The position numbers were made by a program, and so were the translations under genes. From Rhodococcus sp. BP22 (GTDB taxonomy: Bacteria; Actinomycetota; Actinomycetes; Mycobacteriales; Mycobacteriaceae), in NCBI RefSeq assembly GCF_014281965.1, contig NZ_JACFTB010000007.1:62001-126000 (forward strand): DNA of 64,000 nucleotides. The letters run 5' to 3'. The stretch's first letter is position 1; each line of letters opens with the position of its first letter. A model generated the notes under the pieces. That model did not search any database. It had not been told where the DNA came from and was given only the letters and a program-made list of their open reading frames with translations. Below are positions 45,251 to 54,856 of this stretch, in pieces.

Positions 45251-45982
45251 TCAGGCACCTCCGAACTGGTAACCGGAAGTCGGAAGCTGAGGTAACGGCG
45301 TGTCTCGAACGGCCGCGACTTCACCCGCAATCAACCCAATTGCGGCCTGAGCGCCCATCCAGGCACGGCCAAGCCACTTCTGAATTTCAGTGACAAAGGT
45401 CCATGCAATCTTCGCCGTAAGTAAGGCTGTCGCAAGGAAGCCAGCAGCAGCGGGGGCGCCTAGTCCAGTAGCCGCTGCTACAACGGAAGCCGATAGCGAG
45501 ACGCCAATCATGATTAAGTAGTCCACGAGGCTACTGAGCAAGTCTTTGATCGCTTCTGAAACCTCGTACAATCCGATCGACGTCTGATCAAGCTGATCCG
45601 CCATATTCTGGATGGAATGACTCTGACGGGCAATCACATCACCCAACTCCGAAAAGTAACGCTCAGCATGGTCTGCCGCATCACCCTCCCACGACTTCAT
45701 CACAGCAGATGTGCTCGACGCCAGCTCTTCAGCCATAGCGGCGTTGAACTTGGCCAAGCCTTCCAGCGATTTACCTGCAGTCTGAACAGCCTGCCAATTG
45801 CCGGACAGCTTCTCAGTGATGAAGGCCCACGGATCGTTCGAACCAACCATCCCGCAAAAGACCATAGCCTCACCGACGATGTATGCCGGGCTTGTCAGAG
45901 AACCGTCCAACGCGTTCTCGAGGATATCTGGTACTGGATCGTCCGCAACGGGCGCCACAAGGTGCGAAACAGGTTCGGTCAC
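45251..45982 (-). CDS. WXG100-domain protein with hydrophobic C-terminal region
   Basis: A 243-residue protein. A WXG-type helical hairpin occupies about 55-125 with SWEGDAADHAERYF as the WxG turn. A hydrophobic region (about 140-200; YLIMIGVSLSASVVAAATGLG) and a short polar tail follow. It has the architecture of type VII secretion substrates of the long class. It overlaps the upstream small helical gene by ATGA, the usual pairing. Confidence 0.7.
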   Translation of the reverse strand: MTEPVSHLVAPVADDPVPDILENALDGSLTSPAYIVGEAMVFCGMVGSNDPWAFITEKLSGNWQAVQTAGKSLEGLAKFNAAMAEELASSTSAVMKSWEGDAADHAERYFSELGDVIARQSHSIQNMADQLDQTSIGLYEVSEAIKDLLSSLVDYLIMIGVSLSASVVAAATGLGAPAAAGFLATALLTAKIAWTFVTEIQKWLGRAWMGAQAAIGLIAGEVAAVRDTPLPQLPTSGYQFGGA

Positions 45983-46287
45983 GGAAACCAGCTCCCCACG
46001 CCGTCGAGTTGACCGACATTGGTTGCTTCCTGCGCACGGTATTGCTTGGCGGCATCGACAAGGCTCTGCGCCGATGTTTCAGTCAGATGCCGGATCGAAT
46101 CAATATTGGCCACAATCACATCCCGCATTTCATCAAGCTGCTGTAGCACCGGTAAAAATATGCTACCTACATCGGATACACCAATCGACAAGTACTTCTC
46201 CTCGTAGTCCGCGGCTATAACACACTGACCCGATAAGTCGCTTATTCTATGCCCAAAACGTTCCAGCTCCGCTGGGTCTACATTCAT
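45979..46287 (-). CDS. Small ESX/EspC-like helical protein
   Basis: A 102-residue helical protein (MNVDPAELERFGHRISDL start) of the EspC/WXG100 partner type. ATG 46287 is chosen; the frame upstream to 46395 is low-complexity. It heads the three-gene set to 44849 and parallels the gene at 40697-40981. Confidence 0.65.
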   Translation of the reverse strand: MNVDPAELERFGHRISDLSGQCVIAADYEEKYLSIGVSDVGSIFLPVLQQLDEMRDVIVANIDSIRHLTETSAQSLVDAAKQYRAQEATNVGQLDGVGSWFP

Positions 46288-46473
46288 TCCACCCACCCCC
46301 GTTCGCAATTCGGGTGAAACTACCATTCCAGCCGCAGAGTTCGACGACCGGCGTCGGCATGATTTGCTCAGTGACGACACATGTCGCACTATCACTACGT
46401 GCCCGAGCCATCCATCGCCTTCTCGCTACGTCACCTCCTCGCTACCGAGAGTCCCAAGCGAGATCACAAAAAC

Positions 46474-47022
46474 ATGCGAAAGCTCGATGCCACCCTGCCG
46501 TCGGTCTGCGTTCGGCACGGCAACCTAGGGACTTGGTCGTTCAGGGCGTTTGTGCCCTCACACCCAAGCATCCCCTGGGACGACCTCTCGATACCACGAA
46601 AGATCCTCAGTAGCATCGGTCCTTGGGCAGGGCGTGACCGCATCGCGGCGCGAAGGTCGCGCACAATACGCGCAGAGACCCACTGGTCAGTCTGCCCAAC
46701 CTGCCGCTGGTACGTCTTCGGGCGGCGAGTAATGAGTCTTGTACTGGTTGCCCTGACCGCCGTCATCATCACCGCGCCTATCTCCCCCCTGATGGAATGG
46801 ATCCCCGAAGGCCCTCGCTCCTTGCTGCTCATTGTTGGTATTGCCCTGGCCATCCCAACCATCCGAAGCCTGAGCATTTTTCAAGAGATCACCCGAGCAC
46901 TCACCTCCGAGGACGGAACCGAACTGGTGATTCGGAACCCGCATCCTGCATTCGTCCAGGAGGCAATCACGTTGGGGGCGAATCGATATTTGCCCGAGGC
47001 CACTCCGGCGAAGCCGCAGTAA
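46474..47022 (+). CDS. Membrane protein of unknown function
   Basis: A 182-residue protein with a basic N-terminal half containing HWSVCPTCRWY (a possible half zinc site) and two hydrophobic segments (FGRRVMSLVLVALTAVIITA and RSLLLIVGIALAIPTI). ATG 46474 (MRKLDATLP) looks better than ATG 46381, whose extra residues are Arg/His-rich. It converges with the large helicase gene. Confidence 0.6.
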   Translation: MRKLDATLPSVCVRHGNLGTWSFRAFVPSHPSIPWDDLSIPRKILSSIGPWAGRDRIAARRSRTIRAETHWSVCPTCRWYVFGRRVMSLVLVALTAVIITAPISPLMEWIPEGPRSLLLIVGIALAIPTIRSLSIFQEITRALTSEDGTELVIRNPHPAFVQEAITLGANRYLPEATPAKPQ

Positions 47023-47078
47023 CCGCTGCGGCCTGCCGAGTCAGCTCTCCAGAGACGGGAGGATTTCGAGTGCGGTCA

Positions 47079-50000
47079 TCATTTTGCCTCTACCTGCTGC
47101 GCAGAGCGGTACTGCCCGGCGATCTCTTCCAGGGCGCCTTCGACCACCAGTCCCCTACCCACGGCGCGCACGATCGCCTCGTCGACTCCCAGGTCAGTTG
47201 CGATCTCGTCGGCTGACACGTCCGATGCAGCAGATCGCTGGAGTAAGTGCTCGCGGATATCTTTGCGAGATAGAATTCCTCGCTTCGGCTGCGCTGGTAC
47301 CGCACCATCGAGATGGCGTGATGATTCGGTTGATTCACTTATTGGAATTTTTGATTCACGCACAACCTGCGCCGAAGAAACCCCGGAAGCCTGAGCGATC
47401 GGTGCTGTCCTGCGCGCCCGAGTTGCCGCCACGCCAGACAATACGGGGGCACCAGCAAGGGCCTCCTCTTCTGCAATGTCTTCCACGACCGATTCGTCAG
47501 CGGTCAGTATTATCGGGGCCCATGTCGTCGGCGCCTCCTGTCCTGCGGAGGCGTTCACCGAGTACGGGGAGATGCCGAGTGTGTCGAGCGTGTCCCATAG
47601 AGACGAAAGCGCAGCCTCCTGGTCCAAGTAGTACTCGGACTCGCGTAACCGCCAGAATGTCCAGCCGACGCGTTTGATCTCTTGTTCGCGCTCCAGGTCG
47701 GCGTTCCGCTGTTCGGGAGTCGAATGAAACGCGTCGCCGTCGCACTCGACGGCTAGCCTCGACGCGCCGCCGGTGACAACCAGATCGATTCGGCGACTGT
47801 TGACCTCGACCTGGGGGTTGACGTGATAGCCGCGAGCGACAATATCGTTGAACACTCGCTGCTCGAAGAGACTGTCGAACGGTGACTGGCGAACGTCACG
47901 ACTGACATTCTCCGGCATGGCTTCCGCCGGAACCGGCGAGGTCGAGCTGATATAGGTCAGCAATGACTTCCTGAGGTCACCTGCTTTCAGTCGATCCGCC
48001 GTCACGGAGTGGAACAGCCACAGCTGATCCTGCGCGCGTGAGGCAGCCACGTTGAAGCGGCGTTGGTACTCGCTTTGAGTCAAGGAGATGAACTTCTGTT
48101 CTGGGGCGACGACCAGTGACAGCATCACCACATGACGTTCGTCGCCCTGAAAGTCGGGTGGTGTACCGACTCTCAGCTTCCGCTCTTCGTACACTTCGGC
48201 GGACACCCGGCGCATCAGGAGGTTCTCGATGACGTCGACCTGTGAGCGGCCCTGAAGCACCACGACTCCGAAGGTCTTGCCGTCGTAGGCCGGGTTGTCG
48301 AAGCACTCGATCAGCTGGTCGACGATGGCGGCTGCTTCGAGTTCGTTTCTGAGCGTTGCGCCCTTGCCGAAATGAACGGCGCCTTCGACATACGTGTGGG
48401 CCAGCGGTGGGAGCCGATCTGCACCGAACTGTCGGACCGGAATCAACGGCGAATCACGGTAGAACTGGTTGCTCGACCAGTTGATGATTTCCGGCATGCA
48501 CCGGAAGTGCTCACGTAGCCGGACCACCTGACCGAACCGAGTCCGCAGCATCGAGAACAGACTCGACCGCGGAGTAAGCGTTGTGCGTACATGTTCCGGC
48601 AGGTCACCCAGGTAGAGATCGAGTCGATCGAAAATCGTGTCGAGCGCGCCGCTCGACACTTCACTCGGTGTGCACTGCTTGTCATCGCCCACGACGATTA
48701 CGCGTGGCGCCAACCAGAGTAGGAACAGACTCGTGATGTCCGCTTGGCTGGCCTCGTCGACGATGACGACGTCGAACGTATTGGGTTTTGCTGGAATGGA
48801 CGAGAGAACTTGCTGAAGCGGCATCACCCAGGCCGGGACCGCGCTCTGCGCTTCGAGCATCGCCGAACGAGCTGCGCTGCTGTACTTCTCCGCATACTTG
48901 CCAGTGCCCATACCAATGTTGGCGACATGGTCGCGGTATGTCTGAAGTGCTTGAACTTCTGTCGCGGTCATCCGCTTGAGCGAGTCGCGCCACGCACTCG
49001 CTGCGGCGAGCTGAGATGTCAGTTGCGCAATATCGGCGTCGACGGCGTCGAGTTCCGCATCGAGCTCCTGCTCCCTACCGGTTCGGTGCTGCTCGACAAT
49101 CCACTCCTGCGCACGTCGCCACGCCCAGGCTTTGTCGAGTTCCCAACCGATACGGTCCCATTCCTCGTCGCCGGCCGTGGTTCGAACGAGCTTCGCAAGG
49201 GCGGGCGCCGCCTCGGCTAAAAGAGACTCCAATTCGGTCAACCGCAGTTGGTTCAATGTTTCACTGCACGCCGAGACATACTGATCGACTGAGTCTTCCA
49301 ACGCGCTGAAGTCAGCCGAATCGAGCATGTGGATCAACACCTCTCCCTCGGGTGAGGGAGCTTTGTCCACCTCGAGCGACACGGATCGGACCAGCTGATC
49401 CAACTCCGCGCGTGCGCTTTCCACATCCGACCTCGTGGCTATAGCACCGGCCGCGCCGGCGATCGATGACGCTTCGGCCAGGGAACGAACTCTCGGGTGC
49501 GAATGCGAAATAGACCTGAGCTGAGAGACCAGCTGGTCACGAGTTGCCACAACGTTTCGAATAACGTCCAAGGATCGGAACGTTCCTTGCAAGCTATTGA
49601 TCTGCAGGCCTCGCGATCCGTCGACGACTACCGAAATGCGCAGGTCAGCGAGGAGCATCCCCGCTGAACGGATAGCGTCCAAAGCCCTCACATGCTCCGC
49701 CACTGCACGGAGTGCACTGGCGTCGGCCGCGGGAGCACCATCCACGGTGGCGACAATGCCTGACTGTTCGTAGGCTCGCTGCTGAACGCTCTTGAAGAAT
49801 CGACCCGACTTCCATTTGGCACCTGTCTCCAGAGCGACGGCCAACGCGTTGAGGACAGTCAGGCCCTGAGATGTGGTGTCCGAGCTGTAGGCATCTCGCG
49901 GGCCCACCGCGGAGTCTGCTCGCACCGCGATATCGAGAATCGCGGGCAGAGAATCAACACGCGCCCAGAGGTAGTCGGCATCGCCGGACAGGACGCGGTC

Positions 50001-51926
50001 GGCCAGTTGCTGGAATTGGGGCGAGAGTTGCTGCACGTCGTCGACGAGACCATGCAAGCTCTCGCACAGCGACCGAACCTGTTGCGCAGTAGACAGGTCG
50101 ACGCCCCCGAGAATCTCGATGAGCTGCGCGGACTCGGCGGTATCGGTCGAAACGCGAGTAGTAGCTCGGGTGAAAAGCTCTTCCAGTGCCGGCCGATCTG
50201 GCAGCAAGAATTCGATAGGAGTAAGTAGTTTGGCCGGCCGAGCACTCTGAGTCGGTGACGCAGTACTGATGAGCTTGCGTAGCTCACCGATCTCTGTGCC
50301 GGACAGGGAAGGTTGCTTCGCGTGCAGTGGCCCGGGAAGCCACGAATACGCCGCCTCGTTTGCCTTGACCTGCTTGACGATCGACGCTGCGCTACCTTCG
50401 TATCCGTCGGAAACAGAAGGATGCTGGTAGGTTTCGGCTTCCCGCAGCGAGCGAATGCGTTCGAGGATGACTGAGCGATTCTGCCGGGCGGCCTGCCGTC
50501 GGGCAGCAAAATCTTTGATTCGTTGATCTTCGAGGCGTTCGTTGAACGAGGATTTGCGCTCGGCGATCGTCGCGACACTTTTGTTCAGCTCGTGCGAGCC
50601 ACCGCGTGCAAGATCGGTGATGGAGACACAGAGTTCTTGCATCTCGACCGGCAGTTTGTCCCGCAGTACGCGGAGTGCCTGCGATTTCTCGCTCGTGACG
50701 AGGACTCGTTGACCGCGAGCCAACAGCGCCGAGACGAGGTTGGCGATGGTGTGGGTCTTGCCTGTTCCAGGCGGACCTTCGACGACAACGCCGCTATCCT
50801 TACCCAACCGTTCCAGGATCTGTGACTGCTCGGCATTGGCAGGAAGCGGGAAAAGTGGATCGTCGGCGAGTGTCGCAGAAGCGGCAGCGCCGACGCTCTG
50901 GAGCCAATGAAGACGGTCGTCGGGCTCGATCGCTTCCACCAGCTGAGCCAATCCCAGAGGCACTGGGGAATCGTCCGCCTCGACGTCGGCGATCATCTTC
51001 TCGTAGTACTCGACCAGTGCAAACGCCCCGCGCTTACGAAGCACCAATGCTGGTGACGGCGTTAGCATCTTGTCCGCTTTGGCAGCGGGTTGTTCCAGTA
51101 GTTCGTTGACCTCGATGGTCTGCGTCAGGGCCCGCGGTGCCCAGTCTTTGAGGAACAGCAGAACGCCATCACTCAGCGGCGATGCGGCCTGCTGTTGTAG
51201 CTGCTTCTGCAAACCGAGCGAACCCGAAGAATCGAAATCTGATCTACCCGTGAGGAGCTGGGTGTCCTCGAGTCGTGGCGAGCTCATCGGGGTCAGGCGT
51301 ACAACGAGATCACCGGTGGCTTCGTCACGGTCAACGGACGCGCTCTGAGTGATCAGGTGGGTCTGCACCGCGTCTTCGGTATCGAACGACGCAAGAGAAA
51401 GCAGCCCTGATGCCAGAACCAGTTCGACGGATTCCGGACGGGCAGACAGCTCCTGCATCATGCGCTGCAGCGCCTGATAAAACTCTGCCTGCGGTCGCCT
51501 GATGCGATCGGACGCAGCCCAGGTCTGCCACGTCGGCAACCACTCAGCGAATGCGCTGCGCACTGTCTCGGCTTCTGGTGAGTCTCGCTGGATGGCGCCG
51601 AGACCGGTCAGCGAACAGGTTTCCGACAGCTGCGGAGACTTCGATCGACTATCGGTAACCAGCTTCGCGTCAAGCCATCCCGTGAGAACCTTCGGGACCG
51701 GCGGCGGATCTTCGATGCTGACTCGTGGGGCACGGACAGCGATGCCGCCTTGCACGACCGACGGGTCGACCTGGGTGACCCTGTCATCACGGAACAGCCA
51801 TTCGACCTGCGCATGCTGCTGAACCTGCAACACCGGACTGGTGCGAGACTTTACGATCTCGCGGAGGAACTGCATGAGGCGCTTTACCCGCCCCTTGAGT
51901 TCTGCGTCGTGTTCTCGACTAGCCAC
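47079..51926 (-). CDS. Large superfamily-1 helicase with C-terminal endonuclease-like domain (DUF4011/DUF3320 type)
   Basis: A 1,615-residue protein. SF1 helicase motifs are visible: Walker A EGPPGTGKTHT near 383, Walker B VIVDEASQ near 1053, GDDKQCTP just after, and VAASRAQDQLWLFHS as motif VI. A nuclease-like domain follows near 1340-1450 (RRIDLVV, then VECDGDAFHS), in the Vsr/DUF559 style with conserved Asp/Glu residues, and a C-terminal winged-helix-like part near 1550. Related helicase-nuclease proteins occur in defence islands. GTG 51926 has GGAG 6 bases upstream; the TTG at 52019 would add 31 residues. It is divergent from the SIR2 gene. Confidence 0.8.
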   Translation of the reverse strand: MASREHDAELKGRVKRLMQFLREIVKSRTSPVLQVQQHAQVEWLFRDDRVTQVDPSVVQGGIAVRAPRVSIEDPPPVPKVLTGWLDAKLVTDSRSKSPQLSETCSLTGLGAIQRDSPEAETVRSAFAEWLPTWQTWAASDRIRRPQAEFYQALQRMMQELSARPESVELVLASGLLSLASFDTEDAVQTHLITQSASVDRDEATGDLVVRLTPMSSPRLEDTQLLTGRSDFDSSGSLGLQKQLQQQAASPLSDGVLLFLKDWAPRALTQTIEVNELLEQPAAKADKMLTPSPALVLRKRGAFALVEYYEKMIADVEADDSPVPLGLAQLVEAIEPDDRLHWLQSVGAAASATLADDPLFPLPANAEQSQILERLGKDSGVVVEGPPGTGKTHTIANLVSALLARGQRVLVTSEKSQALRVLRDKLPVEMQELCVSITDLARGGSHELNKSVATIAERKSSFNERLEDQRIKDFAARRQAARQNRSVILERIRSLREAETYQHPSVSDGYEGSAASIVKQVKANEAAYSWLPGPLHAKQPSLSGTEIGELRKLISTASPTQSARPAKLLTPIEFLLPDRPALEELFTRATTRVSTDTAESAQLIEILGGVDLSTAQQVRSLCESLHGLVDDVQQLSPQFQQLADRVLSGDADYLWARVDSLPAILDIAVRADSAVGPRDAYSSDTTSQGLTVLNALAVALETGAKWKSGRFFKSVQQRAYEQSGIVATVDGAPAADASALRAVAEHVRALDAIRSAGMLLADLRISVVVDGSRGLQINSLQGTFRSLDVIRNVVATRDQLVSQLRSISHSHPRVRSLAEASSIAGAAGAIATRSDVESARAELDQLVRSVSLEVDKAPSPEGEVLIHMLDSADFSALEDSVDQYVSACSETLNQLRLTELESLLAEAAPALAKLVRTTAGDEEWDRIGWELDKAWAWRRAQEWIVEQHRTGREQELDAELDAVDADIAQLTSQLAAASAWRDSLKRMTATEVQALQTYRDHVANIGMGTGKYAEKYSSAARSAMLEAQSAVPAWVMPLQQVLSSIPAKPNTFDVVIVDEASQADITSLFLLWLAPRVIVVGDDKQCTPSEVSSGALDTIFDRLDLYLGDLPEHVRTTLTPRSSLFSMLRTRFGQVVRLREHFRCMPEIINWSSNQFYRDSPLIPVRQFGADRLPPLAHTYVEGAVHFGKGATLRNELEAAAIVDQLIECFDNPAYDGKTFGVVVLQGRSQVDVIENLLMRRVSAEVYEERKLRVGTPPDFQGDERHVVMLSLVVAPEQKFISLTQSEYQRRFNVAASRAQDQLWLFHSVTADRLKAGDLRKSLLTYISSTSPVPAEAMPENVSRDVRQSPFDSLFEQRVFNDIVARGYHVNPQVEVNSRRIDLVVTGGASRLAVECDGDAFHSTPEQRNADLEREQEIKRVGWTFWRLRESEYYLDQEAALSSLWDTLDTLGISPYSVNASAGQEAPTTWAPIILTADESVVEDIAEEEALAGAPVLSGVAATRARRTAPIAQASGVSSAQVVRESKIPISESTESSRHLDGAVPAQPKRGILSRKDIREHLLQRSAASDVSADEIATDLGVDEAIVRAVGRGLVVEGALEEIAGQYRSAQQVEAK

Positions 51927-52141
51927 TGCCAACTCCAAATTCGCCCCCGGAGGCGACGTCTTCGCTCCCGCGGACAATCTATCGGTTGCCTCCGACACGT
52001 AATCCGTTAGCAAGAGCAAAGTGCACGATGGCCCATCGACTTACGGATGTGTGCAGCGATCACTGCCGGCCATCGGACCAGCCCGACCGAACGATCTAGC
52101 ATGGGCGGTGTGATCGAACGACGGCCTTCCGGGCATGCGCT

Positions 52142-53752
52142 ATGAACGAACGTGAGATGTCAACGGAAACAGGGATCGAGGGGCACGTTTTCGTCGTCCG
52201 GGGCAGACTCGAAGCAGTGGCATCGGATGTCGTGATCGTACCGACGGATGGAACATTCGTACCTCGTCGAACATGGTGGCCGGCCCTCGACATCGATCAG
52301 AAGCCCCCGCCGCCGCTCGACCGAGATCACAGGGCTCGGCGATTTCGACCGCACAGTACTCAGAGCCGATCCGCCTGGCTGTTGCACGTCGCCCACGGCG
52401 GCCATCCATCCGTCACGTGGCTGATCGACGGCCTCGAACATCTTTTACGACTAATCGACGCAGACCGGCCGAAGTTCGTGAGCGACGGTCGAGTAAGACC
52501 GCTGATCGCACTCCCAACCATTGGGGTAGGACGAGGAGGGTACGCAGGCGTACGCGGAAAAGTGATCGAAGCGCTTTATGCGACAACACTCGAGTTCGTC
52601 GCCAGTTCCGACTTCGATGTCGTTTTCGTCGTGGAGAATGCAGCGGATTATGCTGCGTTCCAGGCGATTCGGCGAGAACGATCCGCGCCCACTCGGCAGC
52701 GCGAGGCGGGCGCCCACTTGGCTTCCAAAATTCGAGGTGGGGACACCGCTCTCCTGCTCGGCGCCGGCGTCAGCATATCGGCAGGCCTCCCCACCTGGGA
52801 CGAGCTACTCGCAACCATCAAAAAGGACACACTTCCAGACCTGGATCCGGATCAATTTGCAACGCTGGGTGTCCTCGACAGAGCCCAATTGCTGTCGAAG
52901 TCTGTTCAGGGGCAAACCCTCGGAGAACGCGCAGCGGGAGCAACGGGAGCGGATGCGAAAAAGGTACCCACCCTTGCGCACTGTCTTCTGGCGTCGTTGT
53001 CAGTCGAAAAAGTTGTCACCACCAACTACGACTCCTTGTACGAGGACGCATTCAAAGCAGCGAACGGCCCAGATTCGATCTCGGTATTGCCGCGCGAGAA
53101 CGCCGTTGGTGATCGCGCATGGCTACTCAAGATGCACGGTGACGTCGCGGCACCTGAAAGCATCGTGCTGAGTCGTCGAGACTTCGTTCGCTACGACGCC
53201 GAGCGACGCCCTCTCGGGTCCATCGTGCAATCCATCATGGCAACAGGCCATCTCATTGTCATAGGCGCCTCGATGACCGATGACAATGTACTACGGCTAG
53301 CGCATGAGGTTCTCGCAATGAATGCCACCAACAATCATCAACGCCCGTTGGGCACGGTGGTCACCCTGCAGAACGATCCCGTACGAAGTGCACTCTGGGA
53401 AGGCGATTTCGATTACCTTGCAGCGTCCGACTCATCCAATATGAAAGTAGCGGCGCGAGACCTGGAAATCTTGCTCGACGGAACCGCGATGTACTCCAGC
53501 GACAGATCCCCGTACCTACTCGACAATCGGTATGCCGAGCTGTTGAGTCCAGAAGAGGCGCAATTAGCCGACCACCTTCGTGAGGCTGCTCATCGAATCC
53601 GCTCACTCACCCCTGTCCAACGCAGCAGATGGAAGTCACTGGAGACAGTTCTGACGGCTATGGGCGACAGCGAACTATCCCAGAACCACGCTGGTACTCA
53701 GCCTGAGCGGCCCGTAAAAGTAATTCGGGATCGTGGGCTTTTCAGAAGGTGA
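52142..53752 (+). CDS. SIR2-domain protein with unusual N-terminal domain
   Basis: A 536-residue protein. The SIR2-like domain (about 185-400) keeps NAD-binding GAGVSISAGLP (207-217), TTNYD (293-297), catalytic-type His332 in KMHGD and GASMTDDN (375-382), matching NADase effectors of anti-phage systems. The N-terminal ~180 residues (GHVFVVRGRLEAVASDVVIVP, then LPTIGVGRGGYAGVRG) form an alpha/beta fold loosely like a macro/nucleotide-binding domain. The C-terminal ~130 residues are helical. ATG 52157 is an alternative start. Divergent neighbour of the helicase-nuclease; joint defence is inferred. Confidence 0.8.
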   Translation: MNEREMSTETGIEGHVFVVRGRLEAVASDVVIVPTDGTFVPRRTWWPALDIDQKPPPPLDRDHRARRFRPHSTQSRSAWLLHVAHGGHPSVTWLIDGLEHLLRLIDADRPKFVSDGRVRPLIALPTIGVGRGGYAGVRGKVIEALYATTLEFVASSDFDVVFVVENAADYAAFQAIRRERSAPTRQREAGAHLASKIRGGDTALLLGAGVSISAGLPTWDELLATIKKDTLPDLDPDQFATLGVLDRAQLLSKSVQGQTLGERAAGATGADAKKVPTLAHCLLASLSVEKVVTTNYDSLYEDAFKAANGPDSISVLPRENAVGDRAWLLKMHGDVAAPESIVLSRRDFVRYDAERRPLGSIVQSIMATGHLIVIGASMTDDNVLRLAHEVLAMNATNNHQRPLGTVVTLQNDPVRSALWEGDFDYLAASDSSNMKVAARDLEILLDGTAMYSSDRSPYLLDNRYAELLSPEEAQLADHLREAAHRIRSLTPVQRSRWKSLETVLTAMGDSELSQNHAGTQPERPVKVIRDRGLFRR

Positions 53753-53872
53753 TCGACAATCGCGCGAGATGCGCCGCTCCAGATGCGTCTTCGACACCAA
53801 ATCGTGCGTAGCCGTTGCCTGGACCTGGCGTTCACCGCAGACGGCCGAGCCACCACAACCGAGGAGAACGCA

Positions 53873-54013
53873 ATGGAATGGTATGTGTCGATCTGGAACA
53901 GCGAGACGAAACGAATCGTCACCCGGGGTGGCGAGGCGCATGATCGTGAGACTGCGATCGTGCAGCTCGTCGCGATGGGCGTTCGCTCACGCACACCGAG
54001 GACGGCACGCTGA
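53873..54013 (+). pseudogene. 5' segment of a frameshifted SMI1/KNR4-type gene
   Basis: ATG 53873 opens MEWYVSIWNSETKRIV and GGEAHDRETAIVQLVAMGV, then stops at 54013. In the next frame the sense continues without a start (RSLTHTEDGTLIGKFGNVVV) straight into the SMI1/KNR4 gene. A single-base slip near 53980 would restore one open frame of about 308 residues. It may be a real mutation, a sequencing error or a separate small gene. Confidence 0.5.
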
Positions 54014-54108
54014 TCGGCAAATTCGGCAATGTCGTCGTCGACGACGAGCCTGGCAACTCGGTCCCATTCGGCGACCAGGACCTGAGTGACGACGAACTCC
54101 GTCGCCGG

Positions 54109-54798
54109 GTGCATGCCGCCATCGAGTACACGATGGGACGGAGCGAACCCGCGTACCAGCCTATTCAGACGATGCCGAGTGCACAGGAGGGTCCCACGAA
54201 GTTCTCCACCCCAACCGGTGTAATCACCGATCAATGGGACCGAATTGCGCTGTGGCTCAGCACCTATCTCGACACCGCACCTGTGGTCCCCGCTGAGCAG
54301 ATCGCCATCGACGACGCCATCGCACGCACCGGCGTTAGCTGGCCCGAGGAACTGCAGGCGCTTTTCAGGTCGGTCAACGGATATCCACATGATGCGTGGG
54401 TGCCGCTGCTGCCGTCGCACGAGTTGTTCGATCTCGAGCGCGTGATCGACGAGCGTCAAGTGGAGCTCGAGGTCTGGGGCGAATTCGCCGAGGACATGGA
54501 CGAGGACGAGTTGAGCACGTCGATGGCCGGGGACTCGGCGGGCACGTGGCTCCCAGAGTTCGTGCCGTTCGCGGGCGTCGACGGGAACCTACTGTTCGTC
54601 GACACCAGGCCCGGTCCACTGTACGGATGCGTGACCGAATTCGACAAGGTCAGCGCGGACGACGGCGGCCCGCAGTGGATCTCGATCAGCGCATTGCTCA
54701 CCGACGTCGCTGATGCTCTCGAGTCGGGCCGCCCGTTCGCCGGTGCGTGGACACCATCGGTGGTCGACGGACAGTTGGAGTGGTTGTACGACACGTAG
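54109..54798 (+). CDS. SMI1/KNR4 (SUKH) domain protein
   Basis: Up to 229 residues. The SUKH fold covers about 65-215, with family-typical GVSWPEELQALFRSVNGY, LPSHELFDLERVI and FVPFAGVDGNLLFVDTRPG. SUKH proteins are common immunity proteins against nuclease toxins in actinobacteria. The GTG at 54109 is only the first start in this frame; real translation may begin at 53873 if the apparent frameshift is an error. No adjacent toxin is obvious, so its cognate partner is unknown. Confidence 0.8.
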   Translation: MHAAIEYTMGRSEPAYQPIQTMPSAQEGPTKFSTPTGVITDQWDRIALWLSTYLDTAPVVPAEQIAIDDAIARTGVSWPEELQALFRSVNGYPHDAWVPLLPSHELFDLERVIDERQVELEVWGEFAEDMDEDELSTSMAGDSAGTWLPEFVPFAGVDGNLLFVDTRPGPLYGCVTEFDKVSADDGGPQWISISALLTDVADALESGRPFAGAWTPSVVDGQLEWLYDT

Positions 54799-54856
54799 CC
54801 GGCGTATTACCAACGGCATTTCTAAGGCGCTTACCTCAATCGTGTTCTCAACCAGC

